Origin: Acanthacorydalis orientalis
Lineage: Eukaryota; Arthropoda; Insecta; Megaloptera; Corydalidae
Direction: 5' to 3'
DNA: 64,000 nt
NCBI GenBank assembly: GCA_034766995.1
Contig: CM068319.1
Span: 24,131,459-24,195,458 of the forward strand
The translations under genes and the position numbers were made by a program. Below are positions 24,912 to 47,530 of this stretch, piece after piece. Under the pieces are notes generated by a model. It had not been told where the DNA came from, searched no databases, and was given only the letters and a program-made list of their open reading frames with translations. Every line of letters starts with the position of its first letter. Positions within the stretch are counted from its first letter, which is position 1.

Positions 24912-26377
24912 ATATCTAAATAAGTTTCTTTAAAACATCTACAACAGCTCGCTCTTTCCTTTATCTTATTTTTTGTTTTATTGTTTTATGTCGATTAATA
25001 TATTGATTGTAGGTAATAATTTATTGTTATAAAAATCCAACTCTTGCTGTCATGTAACACATTCTATTTGAATTGTATTTTTTTTAATTATTTATGGGAA
25101 AGTAAAAAAAAATTAATTGTATACTAGAACTATGATATCACAGTTAGGACTACAAACGAACATGATTCGGGTTTCAACTATCCTTGCAAAAGATTTCACA
25201 TGTGAAATTAATTTCAATGAATAAAGGTATTGATTTCAAATATTTGTTATAAAAATATGGTGTGTGATTTTCTAGAATTAAGAAAAATTTATTTAAATAG
25301 ACAAACTAATATCAAGAGCTAACTTCTTATTAATAATTCAATTCAACTTTTATAACCCAATTTAGTTTTAACAATGCACTAGAATTGTTTCAATAAATTA
25401 GAAATATCAAAAATCATATTTTATAATATTTAATACATGCACTAAAATAAATTATAATTATGATTCGGGCATATTTCTTGTAATAAATATTCAAACGGTT
25501 ATTGCACCTATCATCAAAAAATGTTTAATTTCACTTGCGGATCTTTCCATATTTTTTTTGATTTTTTACTCATATACATACTTATTAATTCTTAATTTTA
25601 TTCTGTTTACTTCTTCAGTAGACATATTTATTTATTCTTGAATTTTATTCAGTGTGTCTTATACATATATTTGTTCATTCTTGAACTTTGTTAAGTTTGT
25701 TGCTCTCTTTATACATCATACATAAACGTGTATTTAGTTATCATAGTATCTTATGTCAAACTCGATAAAAATTATTTTGTTTTCGAAAAAATAACGAACA
25801 GTATACATTTATATATAAATATCTGTAAAAAAATATATATAAAGTTTTTGATAAAATCAGTAAATGTTTTTCGTATTCTAATAACTATTACCTACCATCA
25901 TTAAAATCGTTAAGAAATTAAGTAAGTGATACTTTCTTATCCATTTGATTTATTATTACTATATTCATAAACACATTTTGACTCCCCCATAAACTAAATT
26001 ATTTCTATCAGATTAAAAATGTTTATTATAGTCAAATTTCATTATAATTTAGTGATAACAAAAATGATCAATAATTAGTTATTGATAATTTTGCATAAGA
26101 AAAATTATGTGAATTTTAAACAAAATGAAAATTTATTTGTTAAAACTAATTTAACTCTCGTACCGAGAACTACAATCCTTATTTATATCATTTATTTTAC
26201 GTTATTATCGATTTATAATCTATTTTTATTCTTAGCAAATATGTATTAGTTGTTTTGAAAATACTAACACAACTATAACACACTATAAAAGAGTTGTAGT
26301 TAATTGTTGAATATGTAGTTAGATTGTAGCGCAAAAATAAAATAATTAAATATTAAATACTTGAATATTTAATATTT

Positions 26378-26459
<82 letters not shown>

Positions 26460-29400
26460 TTATATAAAATAATAATTGTGCTTTTCTTAAAAAAAGCAAT
26501 CATTAGTGTGGTACATAAAACATGACACACAAATACCGATCTCGTTCTGTCAAGATGTTAATTTAATGTTCTTGAAACGAATGCTCTAGTTTTATTTCAC
26601 AAAAAAGTATTCGTTTAGTTCTATTAAACTTTTAATTGAAAAAAGTGACAATACACGAAAAAAGACGATGTTGAAAGGAAAATATACAACAGAAAGTAAT
26701 TGACGCTATAATTCTAATCAAAACGATTAGTTCGGTGTATTAACATTTTAGATTACTGAAGAATTAATGTTTATTAAACAGAGTTAAGTATTCAAATATT
26801 GAAAAGTTTCTTTTAAAAAAAATCCTTTTTCCAACGTAATTATTTAATTAAAGTTCTAAATTTGAAGATTCTAAGAAAGTTCTTGATTGATTTAATATAT
26901 TTAAATTTTTTAATTCTCACAAATAATTTTGTATATTTTTAATTGATTAATGATACAATTTGAAGTGAAATTTGCAATTAAAATTTAAAACTACTGTTTA
27001 ACTGATTGATTCAGATACATGTGTAAATTTACCAAGTAATGTATCATATAAAAAATATTTGCCAATTAAAAAAAAGAATTAATTAATTTTATTCTCGAAC
27101 TTTAACATTTATCATTATATAGAAAGTTAAATCTCGTTATTTCCTGTTGATAATGAAATTTAATTTCAATTTGAAACGAATTTTTTTCGTTATCACCTTC
27201 GTGACACATTTCAGTCAAATTATTTTGAAATATCTCTATTAACTTATACCCGCATTTTTTTACATTTGAGAATATGATAACATTTATAAATATTTTAACA
27301 GTTATAAAGTTTACCCAATCGTTTATTGTCAAATGAGAGAAATTTAAAATTTTGAATATTAGAAAAATATAATTAAAAGAGTGTTAGAAAAAAATATACG
27401 TGTTACTTTCAGATATTTATGTCAATAGGTAGTTTTTCATTTTGTCAAAGTTGTAGTGCAAATATTTAATCGACAAATATTTTAAGTCTGCTTGACAGTG
27501 CGATATAAATATTCATTATATAGAAATATATATAGATTTTATTTAAATCGTTGTAAAAAACTACTGGTTCAAAAATAAATATTAATTGAAAATAAATTAT
27601 TATTGTAAAAAATAACAAATACAATTACAATGTTGGAACAAGATTCAAGATTAATATTAAATGAAACTTAAAAATTGAACAAAGTTTCAGAGAGAACCAA
27701 TTAAATTTATACAATGTAAAAATCATAATTTAAATGAATTATGATAAATGACTGGCACTAATTTAAAATTAGTTTTTTTTCTTTACTAGCTGCCTAAGGA
27801 AAAGCTGGTAATATTTAATAAATTTCTCTTTGTTTCTTACCAACAGCTTTTAAGTATTCGCATAAATAACTGCTTATGTTTATTTTATTTATATAATTTA
27901 TTGCACTGTTAAAAATATAAAGAAAATATTATTTTATTGATGTTCAGAGAATAAATATTTCAAATATCCTGATTGAATATCATTACGCCTAAAGCATAGA
28001 TGTTATTTTTATAATATAATCTAGTTTGTATTTTTTTTTTGTGGAAAACAAACTACCGTATTTAGCTAATCTTTTTAATTTGTAAATCGTTGAACAATAT
28101 TCTAAAGTAATTATTTTATAAGCGCATGTTATTTTTCTTCTTACTCGTATATTTTTAATAAATTTACACATATTTTGATTCAACGTTTATTTTACATTAG
28201 AAATATGTTCTGTGTTTGTAATCCTTTTTTACATTATTTAAACATTTCGCAGTACTTCTGTGTCTTTCAAAAGATTCATATGACATCATATGACACACAT
28301 ACTTATTTAAATTGCATACATGTTTAATGTAAAATTTACTATAAGACTTCTTTTATTTTTCAATAAACATATTTGTATGTAGTGCACCTTTTTTATATTG
28401 ATTAATCTGACAGTGTTACCTTCTTCGTTTTAATTTCTTTCAAATTTTGTTTTCTTGTAACGTTCGTCAATTTATTCCCACATATTTACTTTTGTCATTT
28501 CATACAATAGAATTAAAAAAATCAGTTTCATCCAATGATTTTCTTTAAATCATATTAATAAAATAAATTAACAGGTAAATAAAGATAGTATTGTTAATAT
28601 TTGATATATTTTCTTTACCTTATAATTATATTGTACAAAACCAAGACTTTTGAACCATAGATTGCGTTCTTTCAATAAGTGAAAAGGAAAATAATAGAAG
28701 TCGCTATTAAAAATAGTTTGTGTTAGAAATATTAGTCGCTATTAGAAATGTTTTTTAAAAAATTAAGGACATGTACAGAATTACTCCAAATTTTATATTT
28801 GTTCGCCTATTTTTAATAAAACATCGTAGCACTCAATTTTGTTGAAAATATTATTTATTATACAATTTAAATCTCATTAATTGTAATAAAAAAAGAAAAA
28901 GTTTCACAAAAATTCATTTAACATTTTAAAAAGTTTCTTATAACTGAAGTTTAAAATCTCTGGTATAAAAAATAAACATATACATATACACGCATATATA
29001 TATATATATATATATACAATAAAAATTCAAAATTTACAATTTATCCTGTTTGAAATGTTTTTAATTTATAAACAAATTATGAACCGTTCTACTAATTAGT
29101 AGTCTATTTCTAAAAGTAATCTTTGATTCGAATTTACAAATAGATCAATGTATTTTTTTATGGGAAACTGAAATGATTTTTTATAAGTATCGATTAAAAA
29201 ATAGTTCATAACTAGTAACCACGTAGTTATTAATTATTTATTCTTTACCTCTAAAGATACTCATATGATATTCATTAACTTTGTTATAAGCAACAACCTC
29301 GTGAAACCTCTAAATACCTGAACAGGTAATAATTGAATGATGTAAGATCCGGAATGTTGAATAGACAAAAACTTTATTTTAATTCGCCTGCTGTCATGTA

Positions 29401-29588
29401 AATTGACCTTTTCTAACGAACTTATTATTAGTAATTGATTTACTGGCGCAGTTGAGTCATTCCGTCTTAACACGTGTTCGATCTTTTTTGTTATGTTAGT
29501 ATTTACAAGACCAGTAGCGTAGTGATGGTCTCACAAACTTAACAATTAGGAAAAGGTTTAAGAATTTTGTATTTTTATTATTCTTTAG

Positions 29589-29625
<37 letters not shown>

Positions 29626-30464
29626 TTTAAAATTGTTTTTAATGAAATTTATTTTATCGTCTCATTTATTCCCCTAAAAAATTATCAGAAACAATGATTT
29701 TCTTCATTTTTTATACATATTATTTAAGTACAAAAAGAAGAACTTATTTTAACTTTTTGAGCCCATGAAAGCAATTAAGGTCCACTACTCGTATGTTTTC
29801 ATACATTAACTCATTTACTATTACTATAACTCTAAACAGATTTTTTGTATTTATAAGATACGTTCAAATATTTTTTTAAAGGATTGAAACATTTATACCT
29901 ATAAAAGAAATAAGTAATGCTGTATTTTTTGTTCCATTTGATTGATGAATACATTATTAGCTATAATCAAAAAGAAAATTGTTCAGTATTACTATTATAT
30001 ACTAGTTAGTTTAGTTTATTTAATTATATACTTGTATTTTATCCATGGCAGTGATCAATGAACTATTGAGAATGAATGTTATTTCTTTCGGCATATAATA
30101 TGAACGTTCTTTAGAAAATATTAATATATTATCTTTTACAAATGGTATAGACTGTCTATTTTTTGTAAAATTTTGAAATGTGTTTTGTTATATAAAAATA
30201 ACCAAAATTATAAACTGTAATCTAAAGTTCATAACGAGCCCCATTAGTTTGCATTTAATTTTTTTATACATCATGATGTATAGATTATATAAATCAGCAA
30301 TATGTATATATATATACTCACTTACTTTTCATAAAGACGATTATAAATAATCAACAGTTTTTATTTTAATTTTGGATCTACACCCTATATTTTATTATTA
30401 TTATTCTAAATCATATCTACACTGACAAGTTAGTATATATTCGTGTCTTAGGTGTACAAATTAA

Positions 30465-30840
30465 TTCGGTGTCCTTTTTATAAAAAAAAAACAATGTTTA
30501 CAGGAAAATAAAACACGTTTTATTTTTCAAAATATCCTCTATTATTTTATATAATTTTCTCTATCTGTCGGGTAACTGACGAATCCCTCATCGAAAAAAA
30601 TGGAGGTTGTGAGTCGATGAAGTCATAATGCTTTTTCTGATCTCTTCCACTGTTTTAGCATTTTTTGCATATTTTCCGCGCCACATCATCTTCCTCCAAA
30701 GCCAAAAAAATCATTCCCGCAGCTTCCACAGCATTTTTCTCATCTGAAATGCGAAAAGTATGCAATGCCTAATATGCAGCTTTTGGCCATTCTGTTCATT
30801 ACTGTTCTGTAGAGCTATACCAACTGCTTGGTCAGGATAT
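30465..30840 (-). pseudogene. Mariner-type transposase C-terminal relic
   Basis: Reading the minus strand, about 125 codons are recoverable across two or three stops and frameshifts. They include KNAVEAAGMIFLALEEDDVA, KNAKTVEEIRKSIMTSSTHN, then HFFDEGFVSYPTD and NNRGYFEK before a stop. The ending (FF-x-x-G, then GYFEK-stop) has the shape of mariner transposase C-termini. The upstream part I do not recognise. The block is also GC-richer than its surroundings. Confidence 0.45.
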
Positions 30841-30991
30841 ATAGTGTTTTTAAATTATAAAGTTGGTACTTTAAGTTTCTAAAACGACAAGATAATATTT
30901 TAATTTAAAACAGATTTATGATTGATTCATTTTAAAGACACAGATTTAATTTTTACACTTAATAAGTTCGTATGCTTCTATGAATAGACAC

Positions 30992-30992
<1 letters not shown>

Positions 30993-31080
<88 letters not shown>

Positions 31081-31085
31081 TATAT
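30993..31085. repeat. (TA)n(TATG)n microsatellite
   Basis: About 30 TA units running into seven TATG units. Confidence 0.95.
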
Positions 31086-31423
31086 CAAAACAAAATAATT
31101 ATTTATCATTCACCAAACAACATTTCTAGAATTAAAATTTATCTTAAATGATGTTCTTCTAATGGTTCCAAACTTGTTTATTAAGGTCATTGGCCAATTA
31201 TAATTATTTTTAAATTGTAAGCTAAAACATTTCTCTACTTACAAATATATAATCGTATGTTTATACTTTTTTAATTCAAATCAGTACAAAATAAGTATTA
31301 TTAAAACATAATTCAATCACAATAGTGAAATAATAATACGTTTGCTCTTACTAATTATTACATAGCTTAAAGTACGAGTAAATAGTAAAATTAGACAGAT
31401 AATGCTAAAAAATTAAAAAAAAT

Positions 31424-31489
<66 letters not shown>

Positions 31490-31509
31490 GCATAGATAGA
31501 TAGATAGAT
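31424..31509. repeat. (CA)n(TA)n(TAGA)n microsatellite
   Basis: A three-part tract: CA units, about 24 TA units, then four TAGA units after a short CATGCA break. Confidence 0.95.
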
Positions 31510-33264
31510 TTTTATAATTGATATCTGGTGGCTGATAGTAATAATAAATAAATACAATAAAATGACACGGTCACTCTCACTTTGGATTTTCTGAACTTTC
31601 GTTTACCTATCAGCTGACTGACCTCTGCACAAATTTAGGGCATCCGGCATGAGAAAGAAAGTAAGAGTCCAGTAATCTCAAACACGTTATTTATATTGTA
31701 TATCTATATATGGAAAGTTTCCATCGTTTATTGATTGTTGTTCCTGGTTTGGTTACTGTGTATAATGTGTTTGTGTGTATGTGCTTGTATTTGCAAAATT
31801 ATTTAGATTGTTTTACATTCTTTTAAGGATCGTATACTTTATAGCAATGTATAATTTATGATAATTATAAAAACAAATTATTTGCAAACTAATCATTTGA
31901 ATAGTAACAAAAATTACATTTGAAAATATTCTTATAAAATGAATATAATTTATAATACATTTATATGAATTTATAATATGATAGATCGATTATAAATGAG
32001 ATTATAAAATATATTTAAAATTGAAATAATATTAAAGACCAAATATAAATAGGCTACATTTGAAAATGTTCAAATCTGGAACAAACATTCTAGTTAAAAT
32101 TAATTTTATGTATAGTGTACAAAAGACTAATGTATAAATTTATTTGTACAAAATAATAATTGTTTTGCTAATAACTATAATTTCTAAAAGAACTGCAGAA
32201 ATTGTCATTTTACTTAAAAATAAGAAAGGTATATCTGGAAATTTTAAAATTTGCTTGATCGTATATTTTTTTAGAATGATAGAATTTATTCTACGTAATG
32301 AAATATATTTTAAATTTCATTTACAATCTTTGACATATATGAATTGTCCTAATATGTAATTCTGCACAATGGAATTGTCATAATATAAAATTCTAAATTA
32401 GAATATACTACATTTTAATAAAATTACATTTATAATTAATATTATTTTTATAACTTTTATAACATTCTAAAAGTTTACAACTCAGTTTATTTAAACAATA
32501 TTTTTATTATATTTCAATAATTAAAAAATAAAGAAAATTTAAATAAAATAATTATTATATACACATTTATTATAAAAAAAAAACTCTTATCATTTAAGAA
32601 TAACTTCTGAAAATAAAACTGTTCAAACTGAAGAACTATTGAAACTCAACAATTTAATGCTATTTAGAAAAATCGAACATACATGTAATATGAAAAAAAT
32701 ATTTAATGTATTTCTTATATTAGTGTGAAAACATAAAAAGTATTTCCAAGCTTTCCAGCCTTCTAGCAATAATCTTTCTAGTATATTATTAAAGAACAAT
32801 TAGTTATACTAAAAAATACACACTTTTTCTTTTTTCAGCGATATAAATTTTTTCTTTCATCAATTCAGGCTGCTATACTAATAAAAATCATAAACAATAC
32901 ACGCACATTATAAACAATAAAAGATTCGGTCAATTTAATTACGACGTTTTGCCTTATCTTGAGTTTAACTCGTTTTAATTATAGTCAAATGTAGAACAAC
33001 TACCTACTTTTCTACGATTGGTTAACCAGATAAGCATACTGTTTTATTACACAGTCAATTTGCAATGACCCAGTTTTATTGTTATTAAATTGTTAACAAA
33101 ATATTGATAATTTTTTTCGGAAAACAAAGTATTTGAAAACGCACGTAGATAAACAATTATTTATTATACTTGAAATACAAACAGATTAATATTTAAAGTT
33201 TTTTTTATTTTCAGGCAACTATATAAACAGTTAAGTGTTTATAAAGTATGAAATTTTCAATTTA

Positions 33265-33331
<67 letters not shown>

Positions 33332-33960
33332 TGAATAACTATTAAAAAAGACTATGGATAAACTATTTTTAATTTATTATAATCTTATAGTATTAAGTGT
33401 AAATAATAATGGGCATAATTAAAATAATTGAAACAAATACATATGCAATGATAGAATTTATTTGTAATCATTATCTCTTACATATTATCTTATAATAACA
33501 ATACATCACAATAAAATTTTACAATTACTCAACAATGGAACATATTCTTATTTATTAATGAATGACTAGAAGCATACTGACCATTTTACATAAATTTATA
33601 ATAAGTACATTAAAATATGATTCCTTAATATTAAATTTGGCGTATTTCAATTAATAAACTATTCAATTAGTTACATATTGACAATCAATACAATAAATCT
33701 ATATAAATCTTTGATGAATTTTATCAACAAAATTGCATGGAATGTATTATTTCGTGTTGAATTAAAAAATAATCTATTTGAAAATTCAGTCAGTCTTAAA
33801 ATTCCTGCAACTTAAATCAAGTTACTGACAATGTATCACAAATGCGCATATCTATTTCTATAATGTATATTTATATTTTTTATCTTATTAACGATTTTAT
33901 AGACTGTTTTATAAGCAAATTATATATTTTTTTATCCTTTCAAAAGTATAATCTTTATTT

Positions 33961-34018
<58 letters not shown>

Positions 34019-34239
34019 CTAATGGAGACATATTTAACATAATATTATACAATAGCATAAACCATTGAAACAAAATCCATTTGTTAACTGCTTGCGCAAA
34101 TTTATACATTTTTACGTTTATCAAGTTGTGTATTTCATAATTTACTTAGCAATATTTAGACTATGTTGATACTACTGGTATTATTACAACGCAATATTTT
34201 GAATTTACAAAATGAACACAAATGAATCTTTGCGATTTG

Positions 34240-34285
<46 letters not shown>

Positions 34286-35004
34286 TATTTAAAATAATAA
34301 ATGAAGTATCAAAAAAGTTAATATTAAAATATTCATCCATCGCTATTTCATTTATCATATTTGGCACCTTATTTTTATATTATTTAACCTCTAATTTTAT
34401 TATATAACAGAATATCATATTTAAGAGAAATTGTGAAAGTACTGATATTGTAGTCATTTAACCAAATATATTTTCCATGATATTCAACTGTCAATTATGA
34501 AAGATGTACATATTTCATATTGAATTTTGCAACATTAATCATCTTTCATGCATCTTTCACATTTATATAAAAATAGTCATTATTGATGGTTACAATAACG
34601 TTACTCTAAGAATTATTCGAAAGTGATAGAAAAAATCGCGTGTATTGAAAACCATAAGAATAAACTTTCATTTAAGAATATAAAGGCGTTACTTTAAAGT
34701 GAAGTAAGATATTTATAGCAACTCGAAAAACAAAAGCTTGTATAAAATATCATATTTTGCAGAAAGATTGAAAACATATATTTTTGTTACTACTCGAGTT
34801 TCAATGTTAATATATACTTTTGTTTTAACATTTTTATATATTTTCTATATATTTCACTCTCTCTCTCTTTCAACACAGGAGGAGAGAAATGTATACGTAT
34901 TAATATGCTTATAAAACGGACATAAAATGTGAATGTTTGTATAGAAGATTTGGGTATTTGCCTGGTTATTATTCTTTGCCATCAGACTATAAAATAAAAT
35001 TTAT

Positions 35005-43191
<8,187 letters not shown>

Positions 43192-43470
43192 ACTGCCACT
43201 TGTTAAAAACACTATTTAATAATAAAAATCAAAAGGAAAAAACAATTTATACAAAAAGCCGTTAATAAAAATGAAACGTGAATCCGGGGATTCGAAAACC
43301 GTTTGTTTTAAAATTTTAATTCGGACTGTTATGTGAACGAATTAAATTCTACATGTGCTTAATTGCCAATACTTTAATTTCTTTTGTACTTGAACGTGGA
43401 TTTCTCGAATCCCCGAAACGACAACTGTCGTCCTGAGTAAGTGATCTGCCATTTTTATACGTCGGTGCAC
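43192..43470 (-). promoter_or_regulatory. Gene C promoter and 5' leader
   Basis: On the minus strand TATAAAAA lies at 43459..43452, and an initiator-like CTCAGGA places +1 near 43434, about 25 bp downstream. That predicts a leader of about 243 nt if unspliced. Within it CGGGGATTCGA (43285..43295) and TCGAATCCCCG (43405..43415) are perfect inverted copies. The region is GC-richer than the adjoining spacer, as expected for a promoter. Confidence 0.5.
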
Positions 43471-43797
43471 ATCTTTGTTTCAAATCATCGATATCTCAGG
43501 AGAGCATTATTGCGCTATTAACATGCGTGGTGGGGTAAATTGCCTTGACCATTTTTTTTGTCATCTGCCGGCTCGCACACCTACCAGATATTACGTATTA
43601 TTTGTGTTGTGATTGTTCAATGTCTCTGTGTTCTCATTATGGTGGGATCCTGACTTAACAACACACCTTAACAGTAAAAAGCTCTGATAACAGTTGCTGT
43701 TTTTGTAATTTCGTTTTTTATGATATTTTCATGACGAAATACATTTTATTATATTTAAAATTAAAATTTATTTACATAGTATATTTTATAAATTAAA

Positions 43798-43842
<45 letters not shown>

Positions 43843-44094
43843 GGGTATCTATTACTGACGAGTAAAAGTAATAAGTAAACCCTAACCAATATTTCAATTA
43901 AACAACTGTTATTCAATACTACTATTGATAAAATATTATTAATGTCATTTAAGTGTTTAAAAAGTGAAATGACTAATTGAAAGTTTTAAGTAATTATGCC
44001 TTAATCAATAAAACTATTAACTAAATTAATACTCTATAAACAAATAAACCTATATATTATAAAGAACACTTTTGTGCCAATATCTATATCTATT

Positions 44095-44106
<12 letters not shown>

Positions 44107-44173
<67 letters not shown>
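44107..44173. repeat. (TA)n microsatellite
   Basis: About 33 uninterrupted TA units. Confidence 0.95.
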
Positions 44174-44176
<3 letters not shown>

Positions 44177-44371
44177 GAGAATTAATCTCTTATTAAAAAT
44201 AATTAGTTCACGAATTTGGGAAATAAATTTTTCTTGATGTAGAAAAAAGGAGAATTCTTAAATTACAAGATTGTAAATTATTTAACTCTAATATTTCTTG
44301 TATAAAAAAATCATAGAAGTACTTTTTATCTTATATTTCATTTTAATTTCAAATCAAATTAACTGATACAT

Positions 44372-44427
<56 letters not shown>

Positions 44428-44982
44428 TACATATGTGTGTGTCTTTTTTACATAAATGTATTTTTTCTTTAATATAATGTAAACCTTTCGTAGGGAATTT
44501 AAATTAAGGTTTTTAATATATTTTGCTATTAATTATGAATGTTTTTGCATGAAAGTTATGAAAACTTCAATATGGACATCATTTTTATATAATGAAATTA
44601 AAAATATCTACGTAAAATATATTCATATATTTATATATTATTCACTTATAATAAATATTAACTTATTAAACTGTTCGGTTACAAAAATATTTTTTTATTG
44701 TTAACATTTACTTCATCTCTCAATTCTTACATTTTTTCAGTATTTAAATTATAAATAAATTTAAGAACGGAATCAATTAGACATTTATTTAAAATTAGAT
44801 TGCTTAATAAATTGGATTGTAATACAAATTATTAATGTTTTATATCTTTTTATTTTTATATAATTTATTGTTTTTTAACTTTCAATAAAATATATTTCAT
44901 ATTAATACAATTTAAACTGCATAGATTTTCTTTGGATTATCTGAAAATAAAAACATTGCTATATCTTATGCGGATTATAATG

Positions 44983-45035
<53 letters not shown>

Positions 45036-45863
45036 TAAGAATAAACAAAGACGAAAGAATTTTATTGATGAAATATGCCTTGGTTTCAGAGTTATAAGTG
45101 CAACAGGTAGATACATAGAAAGATAGTCAATAAATATTCTCTTTTATTTATAATTCTTCATAATTACACATCTAATAATAAATTGTTAAAATATATAATA
45201 TCGTTTTCCTAGATATAAAAGGAAAATTTAACGTAAATCTTAATGTAATATTTTTATTAAATTATCACTTAAATGAAAAATTAAAAAAACAATTATTTTA
45301 TTAAGAGAGATGTATCTAAACAAAAGTTTACAAAAAATAATAGGAATTGTAATTAGCCAGAATATTACATAATATTATATATATATATATATTCAATCTT
45401 TTTCGTGTATCATTTTACACAGAAAATGATTATTTCGTTTAATAAATTTATATCTTGACAATGATTGAACATAACTCAAAAATATCCAGTTTTCTTTAAA
45501 AATGTTCAAATTTGTTCATTATGTGTATAATCAATGTTTTCATTTAGTCAGAGACAAGAAATAAGTTTAATTGTATAAATGGATAAACAAGAACAATAAA
45601 TGGACAAATAAGAACAAGAATCATTTCTTTATTTCATACTTCAATCAAAAAATAGGAAATTTACTATATCTGATAATTTAGTTTCTGTGAATCTCTACGC
45701 ATAGCATTCAGAGTTACTTTTTTTAGATTTACTAATTCATTGGATTTATAATTGACATGCTTTGAATACTGATCGTACCAGAAATCATAAATTATTTTAT
45801 TAGCAATAATAATTAGTTTATAACAAAGAATAAAAACGACGAGTAGGTTCATAAAAAATTAAT

Positions 45864-45931
45864 AAAATCATAGAACTAACATGTTTTCTTAAACATGTTA
45901 GTTCTATGATTTTTGCAACATGTTTTCTTAA
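45864..45931. repeat. Perfect 23-bp hairpin plus direct repeat
   Basis: Arms 45864..45886 and 45891..45913 are perfect inverted copies with a 4-nt loop (TCTT). AACATGTTTTCTTAA, which spans the loop (45878..45892), occurs again directly downstream at 45917..45931. Confidence 0.9.
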
Positions 45932-46894
45932 TCAACTTATTATTTTATAAATTCCATGAGCTTTTTATTTATATATTTAATAAAGTGATTATTAATTTTC
46001 GAATCATAATGGCGAAAGAAAATATATTTGTTGATAAAACTAGAATACATAATACAAAATATTTGCTTATTATATTTTAAACATATTTCGTAGATTTTTT
46101 AAATTATTACAATTAATATTAAAATATGGAATATATTATTTTTATAGTCTATATCCAGTAATGCTTGATTGTAGACTTTAAAAGCTATCATAGAAAAATC
46201 ATTAAAATTTTTGTTGATGTATTAAATTTGCTTTAAAGAGTGCGATTTTTATTAAATAATTATATAAAATGAAATAAAATACAATAAATGCCTTTATAAA
46301 AGTAACGAAACTAATAAGTCATTTTAACAAACAAAAATAATTAAGATAAGATTGGATATTAATTTAATATCAGTTATTTCACAAATAAATTTTTCACTTT
46401 CCCACAAAATATAAAAAAAATCTGACTTATTAATCATTTTTAATTATATTTTTTTTTGATTTGTAGGAGAGTGAACAATTCATTTGTGAAAGTAATTTTA
46501 ACCACATGGCCAAAAAGTATTATTTTAAAAATCAATATATAATTTCTTTTCAAAAATTGTATCTTATTAATAATAATTTATATACAAATTGTATTAAAAT
46601 TAAATATGTTTTATTCCTTAAAAAGTTTCGAACATGCTACAATTAATTTATAAAACACTACAACTTTTTCATCAATTTAAAACACCTGATATTCAGAATT
46701 GACAAAGTTTAATGATCGAAAATGTAATAGTATTATAAACAAACTATAACAGTATTAAAATGTAACATTATTGTAATAAAATATCAATGACAATAAAATA
46801 TTTCCTTATCAGTTCGACTACAACTAGAGAAAAAATCTAGTTAAAACCGGATTTTCTCATTTTGCGCGACATTATATGCAAAATTTTTTAAATA

Positions 46895-47040
46895 ATATAT
46901 GATGTATTGTGGGTCATTACCATGGTGGTAAAATTGCATTAAAGGCGTGACACTAGTCACAACCATAATAGATAGAGGGGACATGTCAAACCTCATCACG
47001 TTTACACGATACACATTGCTTCACATGATTAATACCTCAT
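46895..47040. promoter_or_regulatory. GC-richer block, possible regulatory element
   Basis: A compact block clearly less AT-rich than its surroundings, with short palindromes (TTACCATGGTGGTAA and GTGACACTAGTCAC) and no coding frame. It lies between divergent genes C and D. A regulatory role is inference only. Confidence 0.25.
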
Positions 47041-47470
47041 ATGACAATTGAAAGTAAGTTTATTTTAATATATATTGAATAATGAATGGCATTTGAATAT
47101 ATTAATAAAATTTCTAATTGTTTATTGAAACGTTAAGAAAGTACAGACCGTTTTCTTTGATTCTATTGACATTTCTTATTAGTATTGCAATATATTATCA
47201 TATCTTTAAATGCGTACCCTATAGCATACAACGAACATGAAAACAAAGTAAAAAATATATATTAAATACTAATTGGTAGTTTTTGTTCAGTTATATCAGA
47301 ATTTGATGGATTTAAAATCGATTGGCTTTCTATATTTTATACATTTAGTTGAAAGTGATTGATGGAATCGTTGTACTCGATCAAAATTGTAATTATGTGA
47401 AATAAATTTAAAGCAGAAATCTTTTATAAAACTTTCCATGACAATTCATGAAAATGACACGAAATTGTAC

Positions 47471-47530
<60 letters not shown>

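Larger units (their letters stand above)
24181..35004. other. Spacer between gene B and gene C
   Basis: 10.8 kb with no supported gene. (TA)n tracts lie at about 24312..24352, 24855..24906, 26381..26457, 28993..29017, 29589..29622, 30993..31085, 31424..31509, 33268..33328, 33964..34016 and 34240..34284. There is a 16-bp palindrome at 25193..25208, a transposase relic at 30465..30840, and GC-richer blocks at 29260..29530 and 31560..31690 of unknown nature. Confidence 0.7.

Noticed and set aside
27102..27332. A 76-residue minus-strand open frame
   Set aside because: Composition matches the AT-rich background and no motif is present.
29261..29473. A 70-residue minus-strand open frame in a GC-richer block
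   Set aside because: No signal peptide, domain, splice continuity or recognisable family. Composition alone does not support a gene.
43270..43420. tRNA gene, suggested by TTCGAATCC-like T-loop sequences
   Set aside because: The flanking bases do not form a T-arm stem of five pairs and no acceptor, D or anticodon arms can be built. The motif is one arm of an inverted repeat.
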